Shown piece after piece: positions 32,761-41,003 of a DNA stretch of 64,000 bases. Positions within the stretch are counted from its first letter, which is position 1; every line of letters begins with the position of its first letter. Both the position numbers and the translations under genes were made by a program. Below the pieces are notes generated by a model that saw only the letters and a program-made list of their open reading frames with translations, ran no database searches and had not been told where the DNA came from. Source of the stretch: Kribbella soli (GTDB taxonomy: Bacteria; Actinomycetota; Actinomycetes; Propionibacteriales; Kribbellaceae); contig NZ_SJJZ01000005.1 in assembly GCF_004331345.1 (NCBI RefSeq), forward strand, positions 496,001 through 560,000, written 5' to 3'.

Positions 32761-34035
32761 ATGACCCTGAGCAGAAGGCACTTCCTCGCTGCCGGCTCCG
32801 CTCTAGCCGCCGCGGGACTCACCGGCTGTGGTTCCCGCAGCTCGCTGGGCGGCTCGAACGAGCTCAGCATGTGGACCTGGGTCGGGTCCGTCAACGACGA
32901 CCTGATCGGCCAGGCGGAGAAGTCGATTCCTGGGTACGACGGCATGAAGCTGGCGATGACCCGGATCGGCTCCAACTACAAGACCAAGGTACTGACCGCC
33001 CTGGCCGGCAAGTCTCTCGTCCCGGACATCGTCGCGATCAACGACGACGTCGCGACGTACTTCCCGAACGCCGACCAGTTCTACGACCTGAACGAGCTCG
33101 GCGCAAAGGAGCTGGAGAAGGACTTCCTGCCCTGGAAGTGGAAGTGGGGCATCACGCCGGCGGGCAAGATGATGGCCTATCCGATGGACACCGGGCCGAC
33201 GGCCCTGTTCTACCGGACCGACATCTTCCAGAAGGCCGGTGTCGACATCGATCCGGCCGCGGTCGCGGGGCTCGCCCCGGACTGGGACACCTACATCGCG
33301 CTCGGCAAGAAGCTCAAGCAGGCCGTACCCGGCTCCGCGATCACCGACAACATCACCGGTATCTACTCCTACCGGATGGCGCAGCAGTCCAAGCGCTACA
33401 TGACGCCGGACGGGCAGTACCTCGGCGATCAGGACCACGTCCGGCAGGCCTTCGATCTCGCCGTCCGGGTGGTCAAGGAAGGTCTCTCGGCGAACGCGCA
33501 GAACTCGACCGACAAGAACGCGGTCGTCACCAACGGCCAGCTCGTCGCGTACATCGGGGCCGTCTGGTGGGCCCAGCTCGGGCCGAAGAACGCGGCGCCG
33601 AAGACGAAGGGACTCTGGCGGGTCACGCCGGCTCCTGGTGGTGCCGGCAACAGGGGCGGGTCCTTCCTGGCGATCACGAAGTACTGCAAGAACCCGAAGG
33701 CTGCGTTCGCGTTCATCAGCTGGCTGGAGTCGGCGAAGAACCAGGCCCAGGCGTTCCTGGACCCGGTCCTGTTCCCGTCCACGCCGGCCAGCTACACCGA
33801 CTCCCGGCTGAGTGCGCCCGATCCGTTCTTCGGCGGTCAGAAGATCGTCGACGTGTTCGCGGAATCCGCCAAGAAGTACCCGGGCGCCTACTTCTCGCCG
33901 TACGACAGCATCATCGACACGCCGATCAGCTCCGAACTCGTGAACGTCGAGGCCTCCGGCAAGGATCCGGATCAGGCCTGGGCCGACGCCCAGCGCCAGA
34001 TCGAGCGCGAACTCACCCGAGCGGGGGCGATCTGA
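32761..34035 (+). CDS. ABC transporter sugar-binding lipoprotein (family 1)
   Basis: A 424-aa extracytoplasmic solute-binding protein. The N-terminus SRRHFLAAGSALAAAGLTGC combines a twin-arginine motif with a lipobox (Cys at about residue 21), so it is a Tat-exported lipoprotein. The mature part has the SBP family 1 pattern, including YPMDTGPTALFYRTDIFQKA and GVDIDPAAV. AGGTGAGG precedes the ATG. Together with the two permeases that follow it makes a CUT1-type oligosaccharide importer; no ATPase gene is present, so a shared MsiK-like ATPase is expected. Confidence 0.92.
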   Translation: MTLSRRHFLAAGSALAAAGLTGCGSRSSLGGSNELSMWTWVGSVNDDLIGQAEKSIPGYDGMKLAMTRIGSNYKTKVLTALAGKSLVPDIVAINDDVATYFPNADQFYDLNELGAKELEKDFLPWKWKWGITPAGKMMAYPMDTGPTALFYRTDIFQKAGVDIDPAAVAGLAPDWDTYIALGKKLKQAVPGSAITDNITGIYSYRMAQQSKRYMTPDGQYLGDQDHVRQAFDLAVRVVKEGLSANAQNSTDKNAVVTNGQLVAYIGAVWWAQLGPKNAAPKTKGLWRVTPAPGGAGNRGGSFLAITKYCKNPKAAFAFISWLESAKNQAQAFLDPVLFPSTPASYTDSRLSAPDPFFGGQKIVDVFAESAKKYPGAYFSPYDSIIDTPISSELVNVEASGKDPDQAWADAQRQIERELTRAGAI

Positions 34036-34036
34036 G

Positions 34037-35068
34037 ATGGCTGTCACCAGCAAGACTGCGCCGGCGGCAGTCAGCAGACCGTCCACGACCGCGGAGAAGC
34101 CACCGAACAAGTACAAGCAGGCGTTCCCGCAGTACGCCGCCGTTTCGCCGTTCTTCATCCTGTTCGCGATCTTCGGTGCGTTCCCGGTGCTGTTCTCGAT
34201 CTGGATCTCGTTCCACTCCTGGGACGGCATCGGGCAGATGAAGTGGGTCGGCCTGGAGCAGTACCACTACCTGCTCAGCGACGCCACGTTCTGGAAGACG
34301 ATCGGCAACACGCTGCTCATCTGGGTGCTCTCGACGGTCCCGATGCTGCTGCTGGCGCTGGTGATCGCCAACGCCCTGCACAACGCGACCCGGCTGCGTA
34401 CCTTCTACCGGATCGCGTACTTCATCCCGAACGTCACCTCGGTGGTCGCGATCACCCTGGTGTTCGGCTCGATCTTCAGCAACAACTTCGGCCTGCTGAA
34501 CGCCTTCCTGCGCTCGATCGGAGTCGGCGAGGTCCAATGGCTGACCTCGCCGTGGGGGATCAAGATCGCGATCGCGACCATCGTCACCTGGCGCTGGGTC
34601 GGCTACAACGCGATCATCTACCTGGCCGGTCTGCAGGCGATCTCCGCCGACGTGTACGAGGCCGCCAAGGTCGACGGCGCCAGCCCGCGGCAGACGTTCT
34701 GGCGGATCACCGTCCCGATGATGCGGCCGGTCATCCTGTTCACCGCGGTCACCTCGACCATCGGCGGACTGCAGATCTTCACCGAGTCCCGCGTGCTGTT
34801 CGGCGACACCTCGAGCATCGGCGGCCCCGGCGACGCCGGCCTGACGATCGTCTCGTACCTGTACCAGAGCGCGTTCATCAAGAACCAGTTCGGGTACGGC
34901 GCCGCGGTCGGCTGGGCCCTGTTCGTCCTGATCGTGCTCTTCAGCATCATCAACTGGCGGCTGATCGGCGGAAACGACGACGAACGGCTGACCCGACGCG
35001 CCGCTCGGCGAGTGGAACGCAGGATCGCAGCCCAGAATGCCAAGAGGGAGGCCGCAGATGTCCGTTGA
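34037..35068 (+). CDS. ABC sugar transporter permease, MalF-like
   Basis: A 343-aa inner-membrane permease with about six TM helices after a Pro/Lys-rich cytoplasmic N-terminus. The EAA loop that docks the ATPase is EAAKVDGASPRQTFWRITVP at about residues 215-234. It begins one nucleotide after the SBP stop and overlaps the next permease by 11 nt, confirming one operon. The basic C-terminus (RRAARRVERRIAAQNAKRE) is longer than usual. Confidence 0.92.
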   Translation: MAVTSKTAPAAVSRPSTTAEKPPNKYKQAFPQYAAVSPFFILFAIFGAFPVLFSIWISFHSWDGIGQMKWVGLEQYHYLLSDATFWKTIGNTLLIWVLSTVPMLLLALVIANALHNATRLRTFYRIAYFIPNVTSVVAITLVFGSIFSNNFGLLNAFLRSIGVGEVQWLTSPWGIKIAIATIVTWRWVGYNAIIYLAGLQAISADVYEAAKVDGASPRQTFWRITVPMMRPVILFTAVTSTIGGLQIFTESRVLFGDTSSIGGPGDAGLTIVSYLYQSAFIKNQFGYGAAVGWALFVLIVLFSIINWRLIGGNDDERLTRRAARRVERRIAAQNAKREAADVR

Positions 35069-35885
35069 GCGCATTCGCACCGCCGTCGGTCACATCGTGC
35101 TGATGTTCGGCGTGCTGGTCTCGCTGTTCCCGTTCTACTGGATGGTGGTGATGGCCTCCAACACCACCCCGGACATCTTCAGCTACCCGCCGAAGCTCCT
35201 GATCGGCTCGCACCTGTTCGAGAACATGGGCAAGGTGCTCGACAACATCGACTTCTTCGGTTCGATGCTGCTCACGCTGATCGCGTCCCTCGGCGTCACG
35301 GTTCTGGTGCTGTTCTTCGACTCGCTGGCCGCGTTCGCGTTCGCGAAGTACGAGTTCCCCGGCCGGAACGTGCTGTTCGGCGTGCTGCTCGCGACCTTCA
35401 TGATCCCGGCCCAGCTGTCGCTGGTGCCGCAGTTCGTGACGCTCGCCGAGTTCGGCTGGATCGGGTCGCTGAAGGCCCTCATCATCCCGGGCGCGGCGAA
35501 CGCGTTCGGGATCTTCTGGATGCGCCAGTACGCCAAGGGCGCCATCCCCGACGAACTCATCTCGGCCGCCAAGGTCGACGGCGCCGGATTCTTCCGGCAG
35601 TACCTCACCGTCGGCCTGCCGGTGCTCCGGCCCGGTCTGGCCTTCCTCGGCATCTTCACCTTCATCAACGTCTGGAACGACTACCTCTGGCCGTTGATCG
35701 TGATGACCGACCCGAACCGCCTCACCCTCCAGGTCGCTCTCGACCAGCTGAACGGCATCTACGGCACCGACTACTCGATGGTGATGGCCGGTGCGCTGAT
35801 GAGCGTCATCCCGCTGATCGGCGTCTTCCTGATCGGCGCCCGATCCTTCATCGCCGACCTGGCGGCGGGCGCCATGAAGTTCTGA
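35058..35885 (+). CDS. ABC sugar transporter permease, MalG-like
   Basis: A 275-aa permease with six predicted TM helices. The EAA loop reads SAAKVDGAGFFRQYLTVGLP. ATG 35058 has GGGAGG 5-10 nt upstream and lies within the end of the MalF-like gene. It pairs with that subunit to form the channel. The fusion oxidoreductase gene follows 31 nt later, so imported sugar may feed directly into it. Confidence 0.92.
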   Translation: MSVERIRTAVGHIVLMFGVLVSLFPFYWMVVMASNTTPDIFSYPPKLLIGSHLFENMGKVLDNIDFFGSMLLTLIASLGVTVLVLFFDSLAAFAFAKYEFPGRNVLFGVLLATFMIPAQLSLVPQFVTLAEFGWIGSLKALIIPGAANAFGIFWMRQYAKGAIPDELISAAKVDGAGFFRQYLTVGLPVLRPGLAFLGIFTFINVWNDYLWPLIVMTDPNRLTLQVALDQLNGIYGTDYSMVMAGALMSVIPLIGVFLIGARSFIADLAAGAMKF

Positions 35886-35916
35886 CCCAACCGACAAACC
35901 ACACACGGGATCTCTT

Positions 35917-37905
35917 TTGACTGACCACAAGCTCCGCTGGGGCATCATCGGCACCGGCAACATCGCTTCCCGGTTCGCCAGCCAGGTGCCGACGTCGAAG
36001 ACCAACGAGGTCGTCGCCGTCGGCAGCCGGTCCCTCGAATCGGCGAACACCTTCGCCGACAAGTGGGACATCGCCAACCGGCACGGTTCGTACGACGACC
36101 TGCTCGCCGACGGCACCGTCGACGCCGTCTACATCGCCACGCCGCACCCGATGCACGTCGAGTGGGCGATCAAGGCGGCCGAGGCCGGCAAGCACGTGCT
36201 GTGCGAGAAGCCGCTCGCGATCAACCGCGCCTGGGCCGAGGCGATGATCGAGGCCGCCGTACGCAATGACGTCTTCCTGATGGAGGCGTACATGTACCGG
36301 TGCCTGCCGCAGACCAAGCTGATCGCCCAACTCGTCCGCGACGGCGAGATCGGCACCGTCCACCAGATCCAGGCCACGTTCGCGTTCGCCGCCGGGTTCC
36401 GGCCGGAGAGCCGGATCTTCGCCGACGACCTGGCCGGTGGCGGCATCCTCGACGTCGGCGGCTACCCGGTGTCGATGGCCCGCCTGATCGCCGGCGCGGC
36501 GACCGGACAGCCGTACGCCGACCCGGCCGCCGTCAGCGCGGTCGGCCACGTCGGCGAGACCGGTGCCGACGAATGGACGGTGGCGACACTGTTCTTCGAC
36601 GGCGGCGTCACCGCCCAGGTGAGCACCGGCGTACGGCTCGCCGACCAGAACCAGGTCCGGATCTTCGGCAGCGAGGGATACCTCGTCGTCGAGGACCCGT
36701 GGTTCGGCGGCGACGGCAAACCGACCCACGTCACCCTGCACCGGGTGGGGGAGGAGCCGCGGGACATCTCCGCGGAGCCGGCGCTGATCTACACGGCAGA
36801 GGCCGAGGCCGTGCAGGCCGCGATCCAGACCGGCGCAAAGCAGGCGCCGGAGATGACCTGGGCCGACACCCTCGGCAACCTCACGGTCCAGGACCAGTGG
36901 CGGGCCGCGATCGGGCAGCAGTACGCGAGCGAGCGGGACGACGCGATCATCCCGACCGCGACCGGACGGCCGCTGACCCGCCGCGAGGACGCCCCGATGA
37001 CGTACGGCAAGGTGCCGGGCGTCGACCGGCAGGTCTCCCGGCTCGTCATGGGCGTCGACAACCAGCAGACGCTTTCGCACGCAGCGGTGGTTTTCGACGA
37101 CTTCGTCGAGCGCGGCGGTACGACGTTCGACACGGCGTACATCTACGGCGGCGGACGCGGCGAGAAGCTGCTCGGGCAGTGGATGAAGTCGCGCGGCAAC
37201 CGGGACGACGTCGTGGTGATCGGCAAGGGCGCGCACACGCCGTACTGCGACCCCGAATCGATCACCCGGCAGCTGGACGAGAGCCTCGAGCGCCTGCAGA
37301 CCGACCACGTCGACCTGTACTTCATGCACCGCGACAACGAGGACATCCCGGTCTCGGAGTTCGTCGACGTCCTCGACGAGCACTTCAAGGCCGGGCGGAT
37401 CAAGGCGTTCGGCGGCTCGAACTGGTCCACCGCGCGCTTCGACGAGGCCAACGCGTACGCCGAGGCGAACAGCAAGCAGCCGTTCACGCTGCTCAGCAAC
37501 CACCTCAGCCTCGCGCGGGCGTACGACGTACCGTGGGCCGGATGCCGGCACGTGGCCGATGACGAGTCGCAGAAATGGCTGCGCGAGCGGCAGGTCTCGC
37601 TGTTCCCGTGGTCGAGCCAGGCGCGCGGGTTCTTCACCGGACGGGCCAAGCCGGAGGACACCTCGGACCAGGAGCTCGTGCGTTGCTTCTACTCCGACGA
37701 GAACTTCCGCCGGCTGGACCGGGCACGGGAGTTGGCGAAGGCCAAGGGAGTCGAGCCGACCGCGATCGCTTTGGCGTGGTTGCTGCACCAGCCGTATCCT
37801 GTATTTCCGCTGATCGGGCCGCGGCACGTCAGCGAAACCCGGACCTCGACTCCGGGGCTCTCGGTGTCCTTGACGGACGACGAAGTGGCCTACCTCACTG
37901 CCTGA
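35917..37905 (+). CDS. Gfo/Idh/MocA oxidoreductase - aldo/keto reductase fusion
   Basis: A 662-aa two-domain protein. Residues about 5-330 are a Gfo/Idh/MocA dehydrogenase (Rossmann GIIGTGNIASRF; dinucleotide and Lys motif GKHVLCEKPLA; DVGGYPVSM). Residues about 345-662 are an aldo/keto reductase with the tetrad Asp/Tyr in FDTAYIYGG, Lys in IGKGAH and His in YFMHRDN. Both halves look complete. Start is TTG 35917. It follows the ABC importer in line. The two redox activities might act in sequence on one sugar, for example oxidation at one carbon and reduction at another. The order and substrate are inference. Confidence 0.88.
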   Translation: MTDHKLRWGIIGTGNIASRFASQVPTSKTNEVVAVGSRSLESANTFADKWDIANRHGSYDDLLADGTVDAVYIATPHPMHVEWAIKAAEAGKHVLCEKPLAINRAWAEAMIEAAVRNDVFLMEAYMYRCLPQTKLIAQLVRDGEIGTVHQIQATFAFAAGFRPESRIFADDLAGGGILDVGGYPVSMARLIAGAATGQPYADPAAVSAVGHVGETGADEWTVATLFFDGGVTAQVSTGVRLADQNQVRIFGSEGYLVVEDPWFGGDGKPTHVTLHRVGEEPRDISAEPALIYTAEAEAVQAAIQTGAKQAPEMTWADTLGNLTVQDQWRAAIGQQYASERDDAIIPTATGRPLTRREDAPMTYGKVPGVDRQVSRLVMGVDNQQTLSHAAVVFDDFVERGGTTFDTAYIYGGGRGEKLLGQWMKSRGNRDDVVVIGKGAHTPYCDPESITRQLDESLERLQTDHVDLYFMHRDNEDIPVSEFVDVLDEHFKAGRIKAFGGSNWSTARFDEANAYAEANSKQPFTLLSNHLSLARAYDVPWAGCRHVADDESQKWLRERQVSLFPWSSQARGFFTGRAKPEDTSDQELVRCFYSDENFRRLDRARELAKAKGVEPTAIALAWLLHQPYPVFPLIGPRHVSETRTSTPGLSVSLTDDEVAYLTA

Positions 37906-37913
37906 CAGCCAAA

Positions 37914-37942
37914 TTGGTGGGGCGCTGACACGCATGTAACAT
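37914..37942 (+). promoter_or_regulatory. rpmB promoter
   Basis: TTGGTG (37914-37919), a 17-bp spacer and TAACAT (37937-37942), 36 nt before the rpmB ATG. A TGACAC/GTGTCA pair (37926-37931 and 37953-37958) lies across the start region. Confidence 0.55.
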
Positions 37943-37978
37943 GGTCTGTCGGTGTCACGACCCTGAACACGGAGAATC

Positions 37979-38200
37979 ATGTCTAAGAAGTGCGATGTCT
38001 GCGGCAAGCAGCCGACGTTCGGCAACAGCGTTGCCCGCCTGGGTAAGGGCGCGATGATCCGGCGGGTCAAGGCTCGTACGCCCCGCCGGTTCAACCCCAA
38101 CATCCAGCCGGTCCGCGCGATCATCAAGGGCACGCCCACCAAGATGAAGGTGTGCACCTCCTGCATCAAGGCCGGCAAGGTCCAGCGCGTCGTCGGCTGA
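37979..38200 (+). CDS. rpmB: 50S ribosomal protein L28
   Basis: A 73-aa ribosomal protein of the large subunit. It is the zinc-binding (C+) form: CDVC at residues 5-8 and CTSC near 61-64 supply the four cysteines. FNPNIQPVRA is the family core. GGAG lies 5-8 nt before the ATG. It is transcribed alone, with its own promoter and a strong terminator at 38234-38259. Confidence 0.96.
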   Translation: MSKKCDVCGKQPTFGNSVARLGKGAMIRRVKARTPRRFNPNIQPVRAIIKGTPTKMKVCTSCIKAGKVQRVVG

Positions 38201-38233
38201 CCTGAAGCTTTCCTCCGTGTAGGGCCTTCGACC

Positions 38234-38259
38234 AGGCGCCCGGTTCACCCCGGGCGCCT
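38234..38259. terminator. Terminator after rpmB, shared with the convergent gene
   Basis: AGGCGCCCGG (38234-38243) pairs perfectly with CCGGGCGCCT (38250-38259) around a 6-nt loop. The right arm overlaps the stop codon of the opposite-strand methyltransferase gene (38258-38260). A TGTTT run follows at 38265-38269. Confidence 0.8.
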
Positions 38260-39262
38260 AGTCGTGTTTGCGTGCGACCACGGTGATCTCGTTCCGGTTG
38301 TGGTGCAGCTGACGAGCGTGGAGTACGTCGTACCGCTCGCCGAGGACCTCGATACCGCGGCGGGCGCCGTCGAGCGGGTTTCTGCCGCCGCCTTTCAGCG
38401 TCACGATCGCGAGACCGCCGCGGCGCAGGTGCGCCGCTGCGTCGAGCATCATCCGGGCGCTCGTCACCTGGTCCATCCGCATGTCGTTCACCGCCACGTC
38501 GAAGCGGACCCGGTTCGCGGCGAAGAACCGGCCCGCCGTCGTCGCCTCGTGATGGATCCGGCGATCACCGCGCAGCCGCGGATCCAGCGAACCCGGGTCG
38601 ACCGACCACACCTCCTGCCCGTACTGCCGGAGGATCCGCGTCCACCCACCGGGTGAGGCGCCGAGGTCGACTGCCTTGCCGCCCCGCGGCAGCTCCAGCC
38701 CGAAGGTCGCGATCGCCTCTTCCAGCTTGAACTCGGACCGCGATACCCGCTCGTCACCCCGAGCCAGCCGCATCCGCCCGCCCGGCCAGTCCGACAGGCT
38801 GTCCGCGAGCCGGTTCAGCCCGAGCAGCACCGCTTTGCGCCCCGCGAAGCACGAGACGACGTACTCCTGCCCGGAGCGCGTGACGGCCACCCCGCGGCCG
38901 TCCAGCGCTTCCTCCAGGCGGTGGTAGTACGACCCGCCGGTGCCGGCCGCGTCGGTCCAGGCCTGTACGGCGAGCGCCTTCGGGTACTCGGGCAGCTCGC
39001 CCAGCACCAGCTCGGCCAGCTCGTACTCCGGCGGCAGCTCCTCGAAGCTCGCGATCTCCACCGTCAGATGCCGGACGAACATGATCCGCCCCGCATCACA
39101 CGCCGCCGCCAGCTCCCGCACCGAGGGCCCGTCGACCCGCCCAAGCTCCGCGCCGACCCGCTGCACCCGCACGTCCCGCCCGAACTCGCCCCGGATCTCC
39201 CGCACAGCCAACTCGTAACTGTCGGCCGCGGCCGAGAACAACACACTCCTGCCGCCGCTCAC
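38258..39262 (-). CDS. FtsJ/RlmM-like SAM-dependent RNA methyltransferase
   Basis: A 334-aa protein whose C-terminal half is an RrmJ-fold methyltransferase. The K-D-K catalytic residues are in SEFKLEEAI, NDMRMDQ and VTLKGGG, and the SAM loop is DLGASPGGWTRIL. The N-terminal half (SVLFSAAADSYELAVREIRG...) looks like the THUMP-like recognition region of RlmM, which 2'-O-methylates 23S rRNA. The start is GTG 39262; the longer frame upstream is arginine/serine-rich and overlaps the divergent promoter. It is probably an rRNA ribose methyltransferase; the exact target nucleotide is not certain. Confidence 0.82.
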   Translation of the reverse strand: MSGGRSVLFSAAADSYELAVREIRGEFGRDVRVQRVGAELGRVDGPSVRELAAACDAGRIMFVRHLTVEIASFEELPPEYELAELVLGELPEYPKALAVQAWTDAAGTGGSYYHRLEEALDGRGVAVTRSGQEYVVSCFAGRKAVLLGLNRLADSLSDWPGGRMRLARGDERVSRSEFKLEEAIATFGLELPRGGKAVDLGASPGGWTRILRQYGQEVWSVDPGSLDPRLRGDRRIHHEATTAGRFFAANRVRFDVAVNDMRMDQVTSARMMLDAAAHLRRGGLAIVTLKGGGRNPLDGARRGIEVLGERYDVLHARQLHHNRNEITVVARKHD

Positions 39263-39389
39263 CCGGGAACCGTACCGAACGACTGGACGTAGTCGCGTAC
39301 GTATACGCCGCCGCACGCCTGCAAGCCGCGCCGAACTCACCCCGGACGGGACCACTACCTGTCCTTCGGTACGCGTTAGCCTTCCGGGC

Positions 39390-41003
39390 GTGGAGGAATT
39401 GACCGTTGACGTGCTGCGGGCCTGGGCCCGGACCGCACTGGCCGATCTGGCTCGGGCCCGGACCGAGATCGACGAGCTGAACGTGTACCCGGTGCCGGAC
39501 GGCGACACCGGCACCAACCTCTACCTGACCTGGGAAGCCGCCTGCGACGCGCTGCCCAAGGGCGAACTGACCTTCACCGAGGCGATCCAGGCCTTCGGTC
39601 GCGGCGCACTGCTCGGCGCCCGTGGCAACTCCGGCGTGATCACCTCCCAGCTGATCCGCGCCTTCGGCCTCCGCCTCGACGAGAACCTCCCGCACCACCA
39701 GACAGACGGCGTCCTGGCCGATCCCCGGATGAGCGAGGCCGCCGCCTTCGCCGACGCGCTCAAGTACGCCGCCGACGCCGCCTACGGGGCCGTCGCGCAG
39801 CCCGTCGAAGGCACCATGCTCACCGTCGCCCGCGCCGCCGCCACCGGCGCGATGACCGCCGCGAACGACGGCAAGGCCCTCGCCGACGTCTGCCTCGCCG
39901 CGGTCGCCTCCGCCCGCCAGGCCCTCACCAGGACGACCGACCAGCTCGACGTACTGCGGCATGCGGGCGTCGTCGACGCCGGAGGAGCAGGTCTCGTCGT
40001 GATCCTGGGCGCGATGGAATCGGTGCTCACCGGGCAGCACGTGCGGGTCGACGTACCGGCCAGAGTCGAGCCACAGGGCGAGAGCGCCGAGAGCCAGGAC
40101 GGGCCCGCGTACGAGGTGATGTACCTGCTCGACGCGCCCGACGACAAGGTCGGCGACTTCCGGCAGACCCTCGCCGCGCTCGGCGACTCGGTCGTCGTGG
40201 TCGGCGGCGACGGGCTCTGGAACGTCCACGTCCACACCGACGACGTCGGCGCGGCGATCGAGCAGGGCATCGACATCGGCCGCCCGTACCGGATCCGCGT
40301 CACCCACTTCGACGACCAGGCCCATCACCACGAACCCGCCCCCGGCCGTGCGGTGATCGCGGTCGTGGCCGGCGACGGACTTGCCGGCCTGTTCGCCGAG
40401 GCCGGCGCCCGGATCATCCGCGGCGCCCCCGGCCGCCGCTGCTCCACCGGCGAACTGCTCCAGGCGATCGAGCAGTCGCAGGCGCCCGAGATCGTGATCC
40501 TGCCGAACGACCAGGACTCCATCGCGGTCGCCGAGGCGGCGGCCACCGCCGCCCGCCAGGACGGGATCCGGGTCGCGGTGATCCCCACCCGAGCCCAGGT
40601 CCAGGGGCTCGCGGCGATCGCCGTCCACGACCCGGACCGCAGCTTCGACGACGACGTCGTCCACCTCTCGGCCGCCGCCGGGCAGACCCGGCACGGCGCC
40701 GTCACGATCGCGGTCAAGGACGCCTGGACGATGGCCGGCCGGTGCCGGATCGGCGACGCGCTCGGAGTCGTCGACGGCGACTTCGCGCTGATCACCGGGG
40801 ACCTGGAGGAGGCGGCGCTGGAAGTCGTCGACCGGTTGCTCGGCGGCGGTGGCGAGCTGCTCACGATCGTCACCGGCCGGGACGCCGACCCGGCGCTGGC
40901 CGACGCCGTGGAGCGGCACGTACGCCGGCAACGCAAAGATGTCGATGTCGTGGTGTACGACGGAGGACAGGACAGGTATCCGCTCCTGATCGGGGTCGAA
41001 TGA
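39390..41003 (+). CDS. DAK2-domain protein, FakA (fatty acid kinase)-like
   Basis: A 537-aa protein. The DhaL/DAK2 nucleotide-binding domain covers about residues 1-200 (NVYPVPDGDTGTNLYLTW metal site; GRGALLGARGNSGVI; GVVDAGGAGLVVILG). A middle domain and a C-terminal DegV-like FakA region follow. FakA family members phosphorylate fatty acids bound to FakB (DegV) partners; no fakB is nearby. Start GTG 39390. The stop overlaps the recG start (ATGA), the conserved DAK2-recG arrangement in actinobacteria. Confidence 0.87.
   Translation: MEELTVDVLRAWARTALADLARARTEIDELNVYPVPDGDTGTNLYLTWEAACDALPKGELTFTEAIQAFGRGALLGARGNSGVITSQLIRAFGLRLDENLPHHQTDGVLADPRMSEAAAFADALKYAADAAYGAVAQPVEGTMLTVARAAATGAMTAANDGKALADVCLAAVASARQALTRTTDQLDVLRHAGVVDAGGAGLVVILGAMESVLTGQHVRVDVPARVEPQGESAESQDGPAYEVMYLLDAPDDKVGDFRQTLAALGDSVVVVGGDGLWNVHVHTDDVGAAIEQGIDIGRPYRIRVTHFDDQAHHHEPAPGRAVIAVVAGDGLAGLFAEAGARIIRGAPGRRCSTGELLQAIEQSQAPEIVILPNDQDSIAVAEAAATAARQDGIRVAVIPTRAQVQGLAAIAVHDPDRSFDDDVVHLSAAAGQTRHGAVTIAVKDAWTMAGRCRIGDALGVVDGDFALITGDLEEAALEVVDRLLGGGGELLTIVTGRDADPALADAVERHVRRQRKDVDVVVYDGGQDRYPLLIGVE

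Noticed and set aside
35848..38178. 776-codon open frame on the minus strand
   Set aside because: Antisense to the Gfo/Idh-AKR fusion and rpmB; no recognisable domain.
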